Of a stretch of DNA of 64,000 bases, positions 1 through 7,496 are shown one piece after another. The DNA lies in the NCBI RefSeq assembly GCF_019355555.1, contig NZ_CP072141.1:2970001-3034000 (forward strand), in the 5' to 3' direction. The DNA is from Rhizobium sp. L51/94 (lineage in GTDB: Bacteria; Pseudomonadota; Alphaproteobacteria; Rhizobiales; Rhizobiaceae). The notes under the pieces were generated by a model. The model was not told the DNA's origin. It made no database searches and worked only from the letters and a program-made list of their open reading frames with translations. A program made the translations under genes and the position numbers. The stretch's first letter is position 1. Each line of letters opens with the position of its first letter.

Positions 1-2
1 TG

Positions 3-584
3 CCGGAGCCGTTCGCGCGCGTCACCGCCGTCTCGGACGATCCGCGCCTGCAGCAGGGCAACAAGGAATGCATGTTCCAGTGGGACAGCTATCGGGGGGG
101 ACTGGAATATCTCGCCTCGCAGGCGCTGCGCACGCCGGATGTGCCACCGGACTACCGCGCTTCGCTGATGTCCCGCATCACCGGCTTCATGCTGCAGCGC
201 CAGGCGGTTGCCTTGCGCCTGCACGTGTCGGCGAAGAACTGGGTCGAGGCCTACATCATGTATCATCGCATGGCTGTCTATCAGCCGCAGCCTCTCACGG
301 CCGATGCCTATGGCCAGATCTGCAAGCTCGCAGGCATCGTCACCGCAGCCACGGAGGCCGTCGCCTTCAACGGCGAACCAGCGATTCTCGATCCGGTTAT
401 CAACGATACGACGCTCAGCCTGCTGCCGGAATCGATCCAGCAAAAGCTTACCCGCGACCAGCCGACCGGAATGGACGGCGACCGCCCCCGCGCCTACCTG
501 CGGTTCACACCCGAGTTTCCCGAGCACCACGGCGCGAAGGATGGTATCTTCGACATCATGAATTACATGGCGCAGTTCGTCTGA
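3..584 (+). CDS. C-terminal part of an unrecognised protein (truncated by window edge)
   Basis: The frame is open from base 3 to the TGA at 582-584, so this is the last 193 codons of a longer gene whose start lies left of the window. A Met codon at 72 lies inside the frame but has no good ribosome binding site. The protein is soluble-looking and mostly helical, with a run of Met, Tyr and Arg residues around YIMYHRM and an acidic, proline-containing end. I do not recognise a family and see no membrane segment. It ends 26 bases before the next gene on the same strand, so the two are probably cotranscribed. Confidence 0.7.
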   Translation, partial: PEPFARVTAVSDDPRLQQGNKECMFQWDSYRGGLEYLASQALRTPDVPPDYRASLMSRITGFMLQRQAVALRLHVSAKNWVEAYIMYHRMAVYQPQPLTADAYGQICKLAGIVTAATEAVAFNGEPAILDPVINDTTLSLLPESIQQKLTRDQPTGMDGDRPRAYLRFTPEFPEHHGAKDGIFDIMNYMAQFV

Positions 585-610
585 CCCGCATTTCCCAGCC
601 ATTTGAGAGC

Positions 611-958
611 ATGATCACCATGACGACAGCCTTTGCCGACCGCGACGCCATCGCAGCCAGACTTGCCACCCTGGCTGACGCCGACCGCTCCGTCATCGCC
701 CTGATCATGGAAAATCCGCTACAGGATATCAGCCTGATCGAGGGCCTGCACTGGCACCTGGATCAGGCCTCTAAAGCCAAGTTCCTCAACAGCATGAAAC
801 TCGAAACTCTCGGCGAATGGCTCGGAAATGCCGCACCGGCCCGGCTGCAGATCCGCCTGTCCGAAGTGGCAAAATCCAGCCAGCACCCGTCATATGCGGC
901 GTTCAGGGCCGGCCTGACGCGATCGGGCGGTCTAGAGCGCGCTTTTCCGAAGGTCTGA
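611..958 (+). CDS. Hypothetical protein, 115 aa
   Basis: A small soluble protein of 115 residues starting at ATG 611; an in-frame ATG at 620 is an alternative start. It has helical character with alternating Leu and Ala positions (ARLATLADADRSVIALI) and a Lys/Arg-rich C-terminus, and shows no signal peptide or membrane segment. It follows the truncated upstream gene closely and ends 7 bases before the stop of the convergent gene on the other strand. No family recognised. Codon use matches the neighbours, which supports a real gene. Confidence 0.6.
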   Translation: MITMTTAFADRDAIAARLATLADADRSVIALIMENPLQDISLIEGLHWHLDQASKAKFLNSMKLETLGEWLGNAAPARLQIRLSEVAKSSQHPSYAAFRAGLTRSGGLERAFPKV

Positions 959-965
959 ACGGCTT

Positions 966-1718
966 TCAGTCAGGCATGACAGCTGTCACGGCGATGATCG
1001 GCCCGAGCGGAAATGCGCTGTCTTCCCTCTGCCACTCCGGCACATAGAGGCTGGAGATGCTGCCGTCCAGGAACAGGGCGTTGCGGCAGCCGAGCACGTC
1101 GCGAAACAGCGTGGCGAAATCGTGAAAGCGCACCTCGCCGTCGGACACCGCGAACACAGCTTTTCCATCCGCATCGACGCCGACGCCGTTGCGCCTTTTG
1201 AGGCTGGTGCTGTCGATCAGGAACGACGGGTGAAGCGCCCCGTCGATCACTAGCATCGGTCCCGATTGCGTGGCGTAGAGCGGCTCGATACCGGCGGCGG
1301 CAAACGCCTTTGTCTCCATGACGCCGACAGCGCCGGGCTGGATGTAGAACACGCCGTTCGGCAGCAGGCGGAAATTTCCCCAGCCTGTGCCGGTGTCGAG
1401 CGCCTTCTGCTGACTGCCGCCTTCGACATAGAGACCGACCGGGCTCTGGTCAGGCTCGTACATGCCACCGTTCATGGCAAAGCGCAGCGACAGCCGGTCA
1501 CGCGCCAGTGCATCGCGCAGCGCCGCGAACGAGCCGTATGGCTTTCCGGCACTATTGTTGGAAAACAGGCGGATGTTGTCTTTGGCTGGGTCGAAGCTGC
1601 AGACGATGTAGCTCGCCCCGAGATGCTCCACCTTGCGGCAATTCCCGCCGGTCACCGGTGTCTCGGCCATGACGGGCGTCGAGACGAGCCCTGCCAGAAT
1701 AATCAACCATCGAAACAA
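966..1718 (-). CDS. Secreted phosphodiester glycosidase family protein (NAGPA domain)
   Basis: A 250-residue protein with an N-terminal signal peptide (hydrophobic residues 4-16, likely cleavage after VMA at 18), so it should be exported to the periplasm. The rest matches the NAGPA/YigE fold: FAMNGGMY at about 80-87, the SGPMLVIDG strand at 152-160 and LFLDGSISSLY at 215-225, the conserved motifs of this family. The family cleaves phosphodiester links between a sugar and a phosphate group in cell-surface glycans; the substrate here is unknown. The start codon is TTG at 1718, preceded by GGGGAG with 8-base spacing. It lies downstream of the entericidin-like gene, but a terminator separates them. 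Confidence 0.8.
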   Translation of the reverse strand: MFRWLIILAGLVSTPVMAETPVTGGNCRKVEHLGASYIVCSFDPAKDNIRLFSNNSAGKPYGSFAALRDALARDRLSLRFAMNGGMYEPDQSPVGLYVEGGSQQKALDTGTGWGNFRLLPNGVFYIQPGAVGVMETKAFAAAGIEPLYATQSGPMLVIDGALHPSFLIDSTSLKRRNGVGVDADGKAVFAVSDGEVRFHDFATLFRDVLGCRNALFLDGSISSLYVPEWQREDSAFPLGPIIAVTAVMPD

Positions 1719-1842
1719 ACGTCACGCTCCCCGGCAACAATCAAATTCAAGACAAGAGATGCGGCGGGAGGAAGGTGACTTCAAGGGTTGGCCCGGTGCA
1801 CATAGTGGCGAGCCCGAATAGTGACCCGGATAATGAAGAGGT

Positions 1843-1884
1843 AAAAATAGTAAGATGTCGGCCGCGACACGCCTCGCAGCCGAC
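1843..1884 (-). terminator. Rho-independent terminator after the entericidin-like gene
   Basis: On the minus strand a GTCGGC/GCCGAC stem (1857-1862 with 1879-1884), continued by an inner GCGA/TCGC pair, is followed by a T-rich tract covering about 1843-1850. It sits 14 bases beyond the stop of the small lipoprotein gene and should end that transcript before the glycosidase gene. Confidence 0.65.
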
Positions 1885-1897
1885 AGAATTCTTCAGT

Positions 1898-2056
1898 TTA
1901 CTGAGCTGCCTTTTTGACAGTGTGGCCAGCCGTCTGGGTTGCGTTGACCGTGTTGGCAGTGTCCTTGCCCATGCCTTTAATGGTATTGGCGCAGGATGCG
2001 AGAAGCATCAGGGAAATGCAGGCGACGCCGACTTTTGCGATGACGGAAGAAGACAT
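1898..2056 (-). CDS. Entericidin-like small lipoprotein, 52 aa
   Basis: The ATG at 2056 is preceded by AAGGA and gives a 52-residue protein with a short hydrophobic leader ending in the lipobox LLAS-C (residues 17-21), so it should be lipidated and membrane anchored. The mature part, CANTIKGMGKDTANTVNAT, is the hallmark of the entericidin A/B family (Ecn), small lipoproteins often induced in stationary phase or stress. A longer reading from 2149 lacks a ribosome binding site and would bury the lipobox, so it is rejected. An EcfG-like promoter lies about 70 bases upstream, and a terminator follows the gene. Confidence 0.88.
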   Translation of the reverse strand: MSSSVIAKVGVACISLMLLASCANTIKGMGKDTANTVNATQTAGHTVKKAAQ

Positions 2057-2123
2057 GATTAGCGGTCCTTCGTGAATGGGTTTTTGACGACAATAAGGCA
2101 GAAAGTAAACCTTCCGTGCCCAA

Positions 2124-2148
2124 AACGCGCCACATTGAAAAAGGTTCA
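2124..2148 (-). promoter_or_regulatory. EcfG (RpoE2)-like promoter for the entericidin gene
   Basis: On the minus strand the sequence reads TGAAC (2148-2144), 16 bases, CGTT (2127-2124). This is one base off the alphaproteobacterial general-stress consensus GGAAC-N16/17-CGTT. It lies about 70 bases before the start codon. The assignment rests on the motif only. Confidence 0.45.
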
Positions 2149-2179
2149 CATAAATAACGACGTGGATGCGGCGCCAGCC

Positions 2180-2197
2180 AAAAGCCTGTGAGACAGG
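2180..2197 (-). terminator. Possible weak terminator near the end of the LysR gene
   Basis: On the minus strand a CCTGT-CTC-ACAGG hairpin (2185-2197) is followed by CTTTT, starting 3 bases after the LysR stop codon. The stem is only 5 bp, so this is tentative. Confidence 0.35.
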
Positions 2198-2200
2198 GCC

Positions 2201-3094
2201 TCAGGCCGCCCGCGCCATCTCGCCGAAAGCATGCCGGATGCTTTCCGCGACAGCCGCTATTGGTCCCGTGACTTCGCGCGCAGTCAGCAACCGGATATCG
2301 AAAGTCGTCAATTCCGGCAGCCCTTCTTTCGCGCCGAGTATAGCCATGTCTTCGGTGACGTAGGAGCGGGGCAAAGGCGCCACGGCGAGATCGGACACGA
2401 CGGCCGCGCGTTGGGCAGTGGTATGGGCGCTGAGGAAGGCTACGCGATAGTTCCTTTTCGCCTGCTGCAGCTGGTGGATCGCATCGGAGCGCCAGATGCA
2501 GCCGTCCTCCCAGATCGATATCGGCAGAGGATCCCGGCGATGGGCCGTGCCGCATTTCGCACCGGCCCAGACAAGCCGCTCGGTGTAGATGACGTCACCC
2601 TCCGTCGGGAATGGCCGCGTCGAACAATTGATAAGCGCCAGATCGAGTCGTTGTTCCGCGAAGCGCTTCTTGAGGGCTAGGCTCATGTCGACCACGACGT
2701 CGACCATGATGCTGGGATAGCTTTGCGAGAACCGCTTCAGGATGCTCGGCAGCAACCGCTCGCCTATGTCGTCCGGCGCTCCGAGCCTGACGACGCCGCT
2801 CAGTTCCGGCATGATGAAACGCGACACCGCTTCGTTGGACAGCGCCAGCATGTTGCGCGCGTAGGACAGCAGCATTTCACCATGTTCGGTGAGGCTGACG
2901 GAACGGGCATCGCGCAGGAACAGGACGACACCGAGTTGCTCCTCGAGCTTCTTGATCTGCATGGACACCGCTGATGGCGTGCGATGGACGGCCTCGGCTG
3001 CCGTTGAGAAGTTGCCGGTCTCGGCAATCGCCACGAAGGTGCGAAGGACATCGTTGTCGAGCAACGGCACGGATCGGCGCAGCGGAACGTTCAT
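2201..3094 (-). CDS. LysR-family transcriptional regulator
   Basis: A 297-residue protein with an N-terminal winged helix-turn-helix (about residues 14-72: TFVAIAETGNFSTAAEAV, then TPSAVSMQIKKLEEQLG) and a periplasmic-binding-like effector domain. The S-AVS-Q-KKLE recognition helix and the length are standard for LysR, and the N-terminal region resembles the LrhA/HexA branch. The start was placed at ATG 3094; an earlier ATG at 3136 would add 14 residues with no family similarity. The gene diverges from two small DUF1127-like genes with a 116-base intergenic region, the usual layout for a LysR regulator and its target. The effector is unknown. Confidence 0.88.
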   Translation of the reverse strand: MNVPLRRSVPLLDNDVLRTFVAIAETGNFSTAAEAVHRTPSAVSMQIKKLEEQLGVVLFLRDARSVSLTEHGEMLLSYARNMLALSNEAVSRFIMPELSGVVRLGAPDDIGERLLPSILKRFSQSYPSIMVDVVVDMSLALKKRFAEQRLDLALINCSTRPFPTEGDVIYTERLVWAGAKCGTAHRRDPLPISIWEDGCIWRSDAIHQLQQAKRNYRVAFLSAHTTAQRAAVVSDLAVAPLPRSYVTEDMAILGAKEGLPELTTFDIRLLTAREVTGPIAAVAESIRHAFGEMARAA

Positions 3095-3142
3095 CGACGC
3101 ATCTTTCAATTTTTCTGATTTATATAGCGATATCATTTCGTT

Positions 3143-3170
3143 TTGCTGACTGTCAATAAGCTTCTATAGC
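3143..3170 (+). promoter_or_regulatory. Candidate sigma-70 promoter of the small DUF1127-like genes
   Basis: TTGCTG (3143-3148), 16 bases, TATAGC (3165-3170), 40 bases before the ATG at 3211. Just beside it is an AT-rich imperfect palindrome (ATATAGCGATAT, about 3122-3133) that could be a LysR operator. Judged by eye only. Confidence 0.3.
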
Positions 3171-3210
3171 ATCGGTCTCACCACCACCTTGAACAGCAGA
3201 GGAACGAGCC

Positions 3211-3441
3211 ATGATCCGCTCATACCTATCCGATGTCATCGATCACTGGACCAACAGTCGAGACCGCGCGCTGCGCCAAACCAACGCTGCGACCCTCAGA
3301 CAAATGTCCCACCTGCCCCCACATCTTGTAGCTGACGTCAACGCGCGCGGCTTTCCACCCGACACCGCCCTTCCACAAACCGGAACAACGGCAACCGTCA
3401 ACTTTTCTTATGGATGCTATAAAATCTATTCGTTTGAATGA
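3211..3441 (+). CDS. Small DUF1127-like protein, 76 aa
   Basis: A 76-residue basic protein starting at ATG 3211 after GAGGA. The segment LRQMSHLPPHLVADVNARG recalls the short DUF1127 helix (x-R-x-L-x-x-L-x-x-x-x-x-D-x-G), found in small proteins that are abundant and regulatory in rhizobia and Brucella. The match is looser than for the next gene, and the C-terminal third is unrelated to the family. It is the first gene after the divergent LysR promoter region. Function unknown. Confidence 0.55.
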   Translation: MIRSYLSDVIDHWTNSRDRALRQTNAATLRQMSHLPPHLVADVNARGFPPDTALPQTGTTATVNFSYGCYKIYSFE

Positions 3442-3501
3442 TGAGTGACACATGCCCATATCAGCGTGACCAACATCAACACAACCAAAAGGAGATCAAT
3501 C

Positions 3502-3711
3502 ATGACCACCATCAGCTATAGACGCCCTTCCCACGGGCGCCCGTCGTTTATCCTCTTCAGCGGCACGCTTTCCCGCCTGTCCGCCTACGTTCTTTCGCTG
3601 GCCGATCGCTGGTCTGAGCATCAGGCTGCCAGGCAGATCGAAGCGATGCCATTCGACATGCGCAAGGACTTCGGCTGGCCTGCTGCCGACATTTCGAGCG
3701 ACCGCAAATGA
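3502..3711 (+). CDS. DUF1127-like small protein, 69 aa
   Basis: The ATG at 3502 follows a strong AAAAGGAG site and gives 69 residues; an upstream reading from 3445 has no comparable site. The C-terminal half, AARQIEAMPFDMRKDFGWP, fits the DUF1127 motif, in which short Arg-rich helical proteins carry a conserved D-x-G-W/L-P-like end. Such proteins in Agrobacterium, Sinorhizobium and Brucella influence RNA turnover or phosphate and carbon metabolism, but individual roles vary. It lies 60 bases after the preceding small gene and may be a diverged copy of it. No function can be assigned. Confidence 0.7.
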   Translation: MTTISYRRPSHGRPSFILFSGTLSRLSAYVLSLADRWSEHQAARQIEAMPFDMRKDFGWPAADISSDRK

Positions 3712-3982
3712 TGCGACAAAATACGACATTTCCGGTCGATTTCAGGGCGACGCTCGGCTGATTAGCAGCGTCGCCAATCCAACCTTCAGTAATATATTAA
3801 TCGTTATATTTCATGGACTTATGAGTCTTACCAGATCCTATATCGTAAGCTTCTGCCTTGACTTTTTTTGACAAATCATAAATCTTTGACGTGACGCAAA
3901 TAAGCCTTTGTGGCCATCATCTTCCATGAGACTGTCGCTTTCAGACTAATTTTCTGCTGAAATCGATATGAGGAACGCGGGC

Positions 3983-5029
3983 ATGGTGGTAGCGCAGCAT
4001 CAGGTGGAGCAAGGCAAGACGCCCGGCAAGAAACGCTCGATCGTTTTCTTCCTTATCCCGCACTTTACGATGCTGCCATTTGCGGCAGCGATCGAGACAT
4101 TGCGCATTGCCAACCGTATGCTTGGCTATACTGCCTACAGCTGGCGACTTGCCTCGACCGACGGCGACAAGATCTATTCATCGAGCGGCATTGGCATCGA
4201 GGTCAACTCGTCGCTGGCCGATGAGCGACGTTATCTGGGCGGAGAGAGCCGGCCCAGTATGGTGCTCGTCGCCTCCGGCATCTATGTCGAGGAGTTCCAG
4301 AACAAATCTGTCAATGCCTGGCTAAGAGAATCCTACAACCGCGGCGTCGCCGTCGGAAGTCTCTGTACGGGCGCCCATGTGCTCGCCCAGGCGGGTCTCC
4401 TGAACGGCAAGCGCTGCGCAATCCACTGGGAAAACCTGCCGGGCTTTGCAGAAGCCTTTCCTCAGGCCGAAGTCTATGCCGACCTGTACGAAGTCGACAG
4501 CAATCTCTACACCTGCGCCGGCGGCACGGCCTCGCTCGACATGATGCTCAACCTGATCGGCCAGGATTTTGGCGAGAACCTGGTCAACCGCGTCTGCGAA
4601 CAGGCGCTCACAGACCGCGTCCGCAGCCCGCACGATCGCCAGCGCCTGCCGCTCCGCGCACGGCTCGGTGTGCAGAATGCCAAGGTGCTGGAAATCATCG
4701 AGGTGATGGAAAGCCACCTGTCGGAACCCTTGTCGCTGCTCGACATCGCCGACGACGCCGGCCTGTCGCGTCGCCAGATCGAGCGGCTGTTCCGACAGGA
4801 AATGGGCCGTTCCCCTGCCCGCTACTATCTCGAGATCCGCCTCGATCGAGCAAGGCACCTTCTGGTGCAGTCGTCGATGCCGGTGGTCGAAGTCGCCGTC
4901 GCCTGTGGCTTCGTCTCCGCCTCGCACTTCTCGAAGTGTTATCGCGAACTCTACAACCGCTCGCCGCAGCAGGAGCGGGCCGAGCGCAAGCTGACCATGT
5001 CGAACGTCCGCACCGGCGTCGTCATCTGA
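3983..5029 (+). CDS. GlxA-family transcriptional regulator (DJ-1/PfpI plus AraC)
   Basis: A two-domain regulator. The N-terminal half has the DJ-1/PfpI class I amidotransferase-like fold (FFLIPHFTMLPFAAAIETL at the start, then the nucleophile-elbow region SLCTGAHVLAQAG), and the C-terminal 100 residues carry paired AraC helix-turn-helix motifs (LSLLDIADDAGLSRRQIERLF and VVEVAVACGFVSASHFSKC). This arrangement is typical of GlxA, CdhR, GbdR and ArgR-type activators that sense amines, carnitine, choline or arginine. I chose ATG 3983 because GAGGA precedes it; ATG 3968, in frame, is the alternative. No obvious target operon adjoins it. Confidence 0.88.
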   Translation: MVVAQHQVEQGKTPGKKRSIVFFLIPHFTMLPFAAAIETLRIANRMLGYTAYSWRLASTDGDKIYSSSGIGIEVNSSLADERRYLGGESRPSMVLVASGIYVEEFQNKSVNAWLRESYNRGVAVGSLCTGAHVLAQAGLLNGKRCAIHWENLPGFAEAFPQAEVYADLYEVDSNLYTCAGGTASLDMMLNLIGQDFGENLVNRVCEQALTDRVRSPHDRQRLPLRARLGVQNAKVLEIIEVMESHLSEPLSLLDIADDAGLSRRQIERLFRQEMGRSPARYYLEIRLDRARHLLVQSSMPVVEVAVACGFVSASHFSKCYRELYNRSPQQERAERKLTMSNVRTGVVI

Positions 5030-5042
5030 AGCCGGATAACGG

Positions 5043-6380
5043 CTACCGTCCCTCTTCCGCCGCCATCCTGGTATCGGAGAAGACGCGATTGCGCCCGCGG
5101 TGCTTGGCCATATAGAGAAACTGGTCGGCAGCGTTGAGGTAATTCTCGAACGTCTCCTGGGCGTTGATCGACGCTATGCCGATTGACACGGTCACCGACA
5201 ACGCCTCGCCGTCTGCCTGGATTTTCAGGCCAGAGATATTTTCGCGCAGTTCCTCGCAGAACTCGGTTGCGACGGATGAGTCCATGTCCGCGAACAGGAT
5301 GGCAAATTCTTCGCCGCCGATCCGCGACAAGAGGTTGCGGCTGCCTTCCAGAAACGTCTGCAGCCGTGTCGCGACCGCCTTCAGCACCTGGTCACCGATC
5401 TCGTGACCGTAGGTGTCGTTCAACCGCTTGAAATGGTCGATATCGAGGATACCGATGGATGGTCGTGTCTCCAGCCTGAGACAGTCATTGGCAAGGCGCG
5501 GACCCTGATCGAAGAAGTAACGCCTGTTATAGAGGCCGGTGAGATAATCGACGGAGGCGGCGGCGCGCAGCTGGCGCATTTGCGACAGCGTGTCGATCAC
5601 CCGGCTGATCCGGTATTTAAGCTCTTCGGCAACGAACGGCCGACGCAGGAAATCCGTGGCACCAGCTTTCAGGTACGCCGTTGCGGCCAATCGGTCGTCC
5701 GACGCAGATAGGCCGATGACCCGCAGGCGATCGGAATTCCGCCTATGGGTGATCTGCCGTGTCAGTTCCCATCCCGTCCCGTCCGGCAGCGCATCGTCGA
5801 TCAGGACCAGCTCGATCTCGGAATACTGATCCAGCGCCTGGATAGCGGCAGCACCGCTCGCTGCTTCATAGACCTCGAAGCGCTGCATCTCGAGACTGTC
5901 GACGAGCATCTTCCGGGCCACGGGCATCGCGTCCACGACGAGCACCCTCGTCTTGCTGTTGGTAATCGAACGACGCACAGAAGCCACGAGATTGTCCGCC
6001 GCCTGCGTATTGTCCTTCAGTACGTAGTCGATAATGCTGCGCTCCATCAACCGGTCGCGCATGTCGATATCGGCCGCTGCGGTAAAGACGATGCTCGGCA
6101 CCCTTTGGTCGAGGAGCATGTCGAGTGCTTCGCCGTAGGCAGCATCCGGCAGATTGAGATTGACGATGGCCAGGCTGAAACCGTGATCGCTGGCGCGAAT
6201 CGTCGTTTCCAGCGTCTTCATGGATGTACAGAGCGTGACATCGAGATTGAGCTCGATGCGGAAACGTTGGGAGAGCATCGAGCCGAACATGCGCGAATCC
6301 TCGACCAGGAGAACCTTCTGGCCGCGTCTCGCCGCAGGGCTCAGGTCCCGCGAGAATTTTTCGAACAACAGGTCGCTCAT
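5043..6380 (-). CDS. PleD-like diguanylate cyclase with two receiver domains
   Basis: A 445-residue protein with two response-regulator receivers (about 22-140 and 145-262) followed by a GGDEF domain (about 275-440). The cyclase signature is intact as GGEEF at 355-359, so it should make cyclic di-GMP. I see no RxxD inhibitory site before it. The second receiver has its phosphoacceptor Asp (D195, in VLIDDALPDG), whereas the first has Asn at that place (N74, in AIVNLNLPD), so only receiver 2 should be phosphorylated. The start at 6380 is favoured by GGAGGGA 9 bases upstream, which sits in the loop of a small hairpin. It is paired with the next gene upstream. Confidence 0.9.
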   Translation of the reverse strand: MSDLLFEKFSRDLSPAARRGQKVLLVEDSRMFGSMLSQRFRIELNLDVTLCTSMKTLETTIRASDHGFSLAIVNLNLPDAAYGEALDMLLDQRVPSIVFTAAADIDMRDRLMERSIIDYVLKDNTQAADNLVASVRRSITNSKTRVLVVDAMPVARKMLVDSLEMQRFEVYEAASGAAAIQALDQYSEIELVLIDDALPDGTGWELTRQITHRRNSDRLRVIGLSASDDRLAATAYLKAGATDFLRRPFVAEELKYRISRVIDTLSQMRQLRAAASVDYLTGLYNRRYFFDQGPRLANDCLRLETRPSIGILDIDHFKRLNDTYGHEIGDQVLKAVATRLQTFLEGSRNLLSRIGGEEFAILFADMDSSVATEFCEELRENISGLKIQADGEALSVTVSIGIASINAQETFENYLNAADQFLYMAKHRGRNRVFSDTRMAAEEGR

Positions 6381-6512
6381 TGCCGGCAGTCCCTCCGGCA
6401 ATGGGACAGGCCCACGTTCTGCGTGGGCAGCGGGACAGTCAGCAGATTACGACAGGGATTTATGAACACCGGGGTCCAACAGTTTGTAACTAGTCACCGC
6501 GAAGTGGGCATG

Positions 6513-6534
6513 AACGGGCCCCGAAGCGCCCGTT
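6513..6534 (-). terminator. Stem-loop between the two double-receiver genes
   Basis: AACGGGC (6513-6519) and GCCCGTT (6528-6534) form a perfect 7-bp stem just after the stop codon at 6540. The T tract on the minus side is poor, so it may attenuate or protect the 3' end rather than terminate fully. A second hairpin (GCCCACG/CGTGGGC, 6410-6428) lies in the leader of the downstream cyclase. Confidence 0.4.
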
Positions 6535-6539
6535 CTTTC

Positions 6540-7370
6540 TCAGGCATAGGCCTTTTGCTGGCGCATCGACTGGATCTGCAGCAGGGTATCGAGGTTCTGG
6601 TTGACCCTGCAGTAGAATTCCTCGTCGATGAACGGCCGCAATATGAAGTCGTTGCCACCGGCCTTCAGGAAGCGGGCCGACAGCAGCCGATTGGTCGACG
6701 ACGACACGCCGATGATCCGCAGCTGATGCGAGCCGATGCTGGAGCGGATGCGCCGCGTCAGCTCGAATCCGTCGATGTCGGGCATGTTGTAGTCGGTGAT
6801 CATCAGGCCGATGTCAGCATTGGCCTTGAGGATTTCCAGCGCCTTGGATCCGTTCTCGGCAACGCTGACGCGGAAATTGTAGCGCTTCAGGCGGCTGCTG
6901 AGAAGCGCGCGCGCTGTTGCGCTGTCATCGACGATCAACACATGGTGGCGGTGATTGGTCAGGAAGCGACAAACCGATTCTGCCAGCAGGTCGACCGCGA
7001 AGATGTTGTCTTTGAGGATGTAGTCGACGATATCCTTGGCGAGCAGCGCGTCGCGCATGCCCTCATGGAAGGTGCCTGTGAAAACGATTGTCGGGATGCT
7101 GAGGTCGGTCAAGTATTCCAGCGCCTCGCCATTCTCGGCACCCGGAAGATTGATGTTGGAGATCGCCAGCTTGATCGGCTCGGGCGACTTATCGTAGGCG
7201 AGCTGCAAATCTTCGAAGTTGCCGCAGATCTCGATCTCGATATCGAAAAGCTCTTTCAGCCTCTTGCTGATCATCGCGGTAAAGACATGCGAGTCTTCGG
7301 CCAGAAGTATGCGAGCCCCCGCAAAGGTCCCACCCGAATATTGCATTCCGGAAATGCCTAAAAATGCCAT
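6540..7370 (-). CDS. Double-receiver response regulator without output domain
   Basis: A 276-residue protein made of two receivers (about 20-138 and 142-262) and nothing else. Receiver 2 has the acidic pocket (VDDS, 148-150), the acceptor D193 in MITDYNMPDIDG and the conserved FILRPF Lys-loop region replaced by Arg. Receiver 1 keeps AEDS and YILKDN but has Asn72 at the acceptor position (AISNINLPG), exactly as in the downstream PleD-like protein. The similar sequences suggest a duplication in which one copy lost or gained the GGDEF domain. The start at ATG 7370 follows GAAGG; an upstream ATG at 7418 lacks one. Probable partner or adaptor of the cyclase. Confidence 0.88.
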   Translation of the reverse strand: MAFLGISGMQYSGGTFAGARILLAEDSHVFTAMISKRLKELFDIEIEICGNFEDLQLAYDKSPEPIKLAISNINLPGAENGEALEYLTDLSIPTIVFTGTFHEGMRDALLAKDIVDYILKDNIFAVDLLAESVCRFLTNHRHHVLIVDDSATARALLSSRLKRYNFRVSVAENGSKALEILKANADIGLMITDYNMPDIDGFELTRRIRSSIGSHQLRIIGVSSSTNRLLSARFLKAGGNDFILRPFIDEEFYCRVNQNLDTLLQIQSMRQQKAYA

Positions 7371-7496
7371 GACTAACCTTCGATGAGACCTCACTGACCG
7401 AAGAATAAGGCAAAGCATTTGAGTTTGTGTTAATTTTGCGACGACTTATGTAAATCACCATTCAGCTGCAGCAAGTCTGCAGCATTACAGAGTAGA

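Noticed and set aside
5745..7361. 538-codon open frame on the plus strand
   Set aside because: Antisense shadow of the cyclase and the double-receiver gene, which have clear domains; its composition is that of a reversed GC-rich gene.
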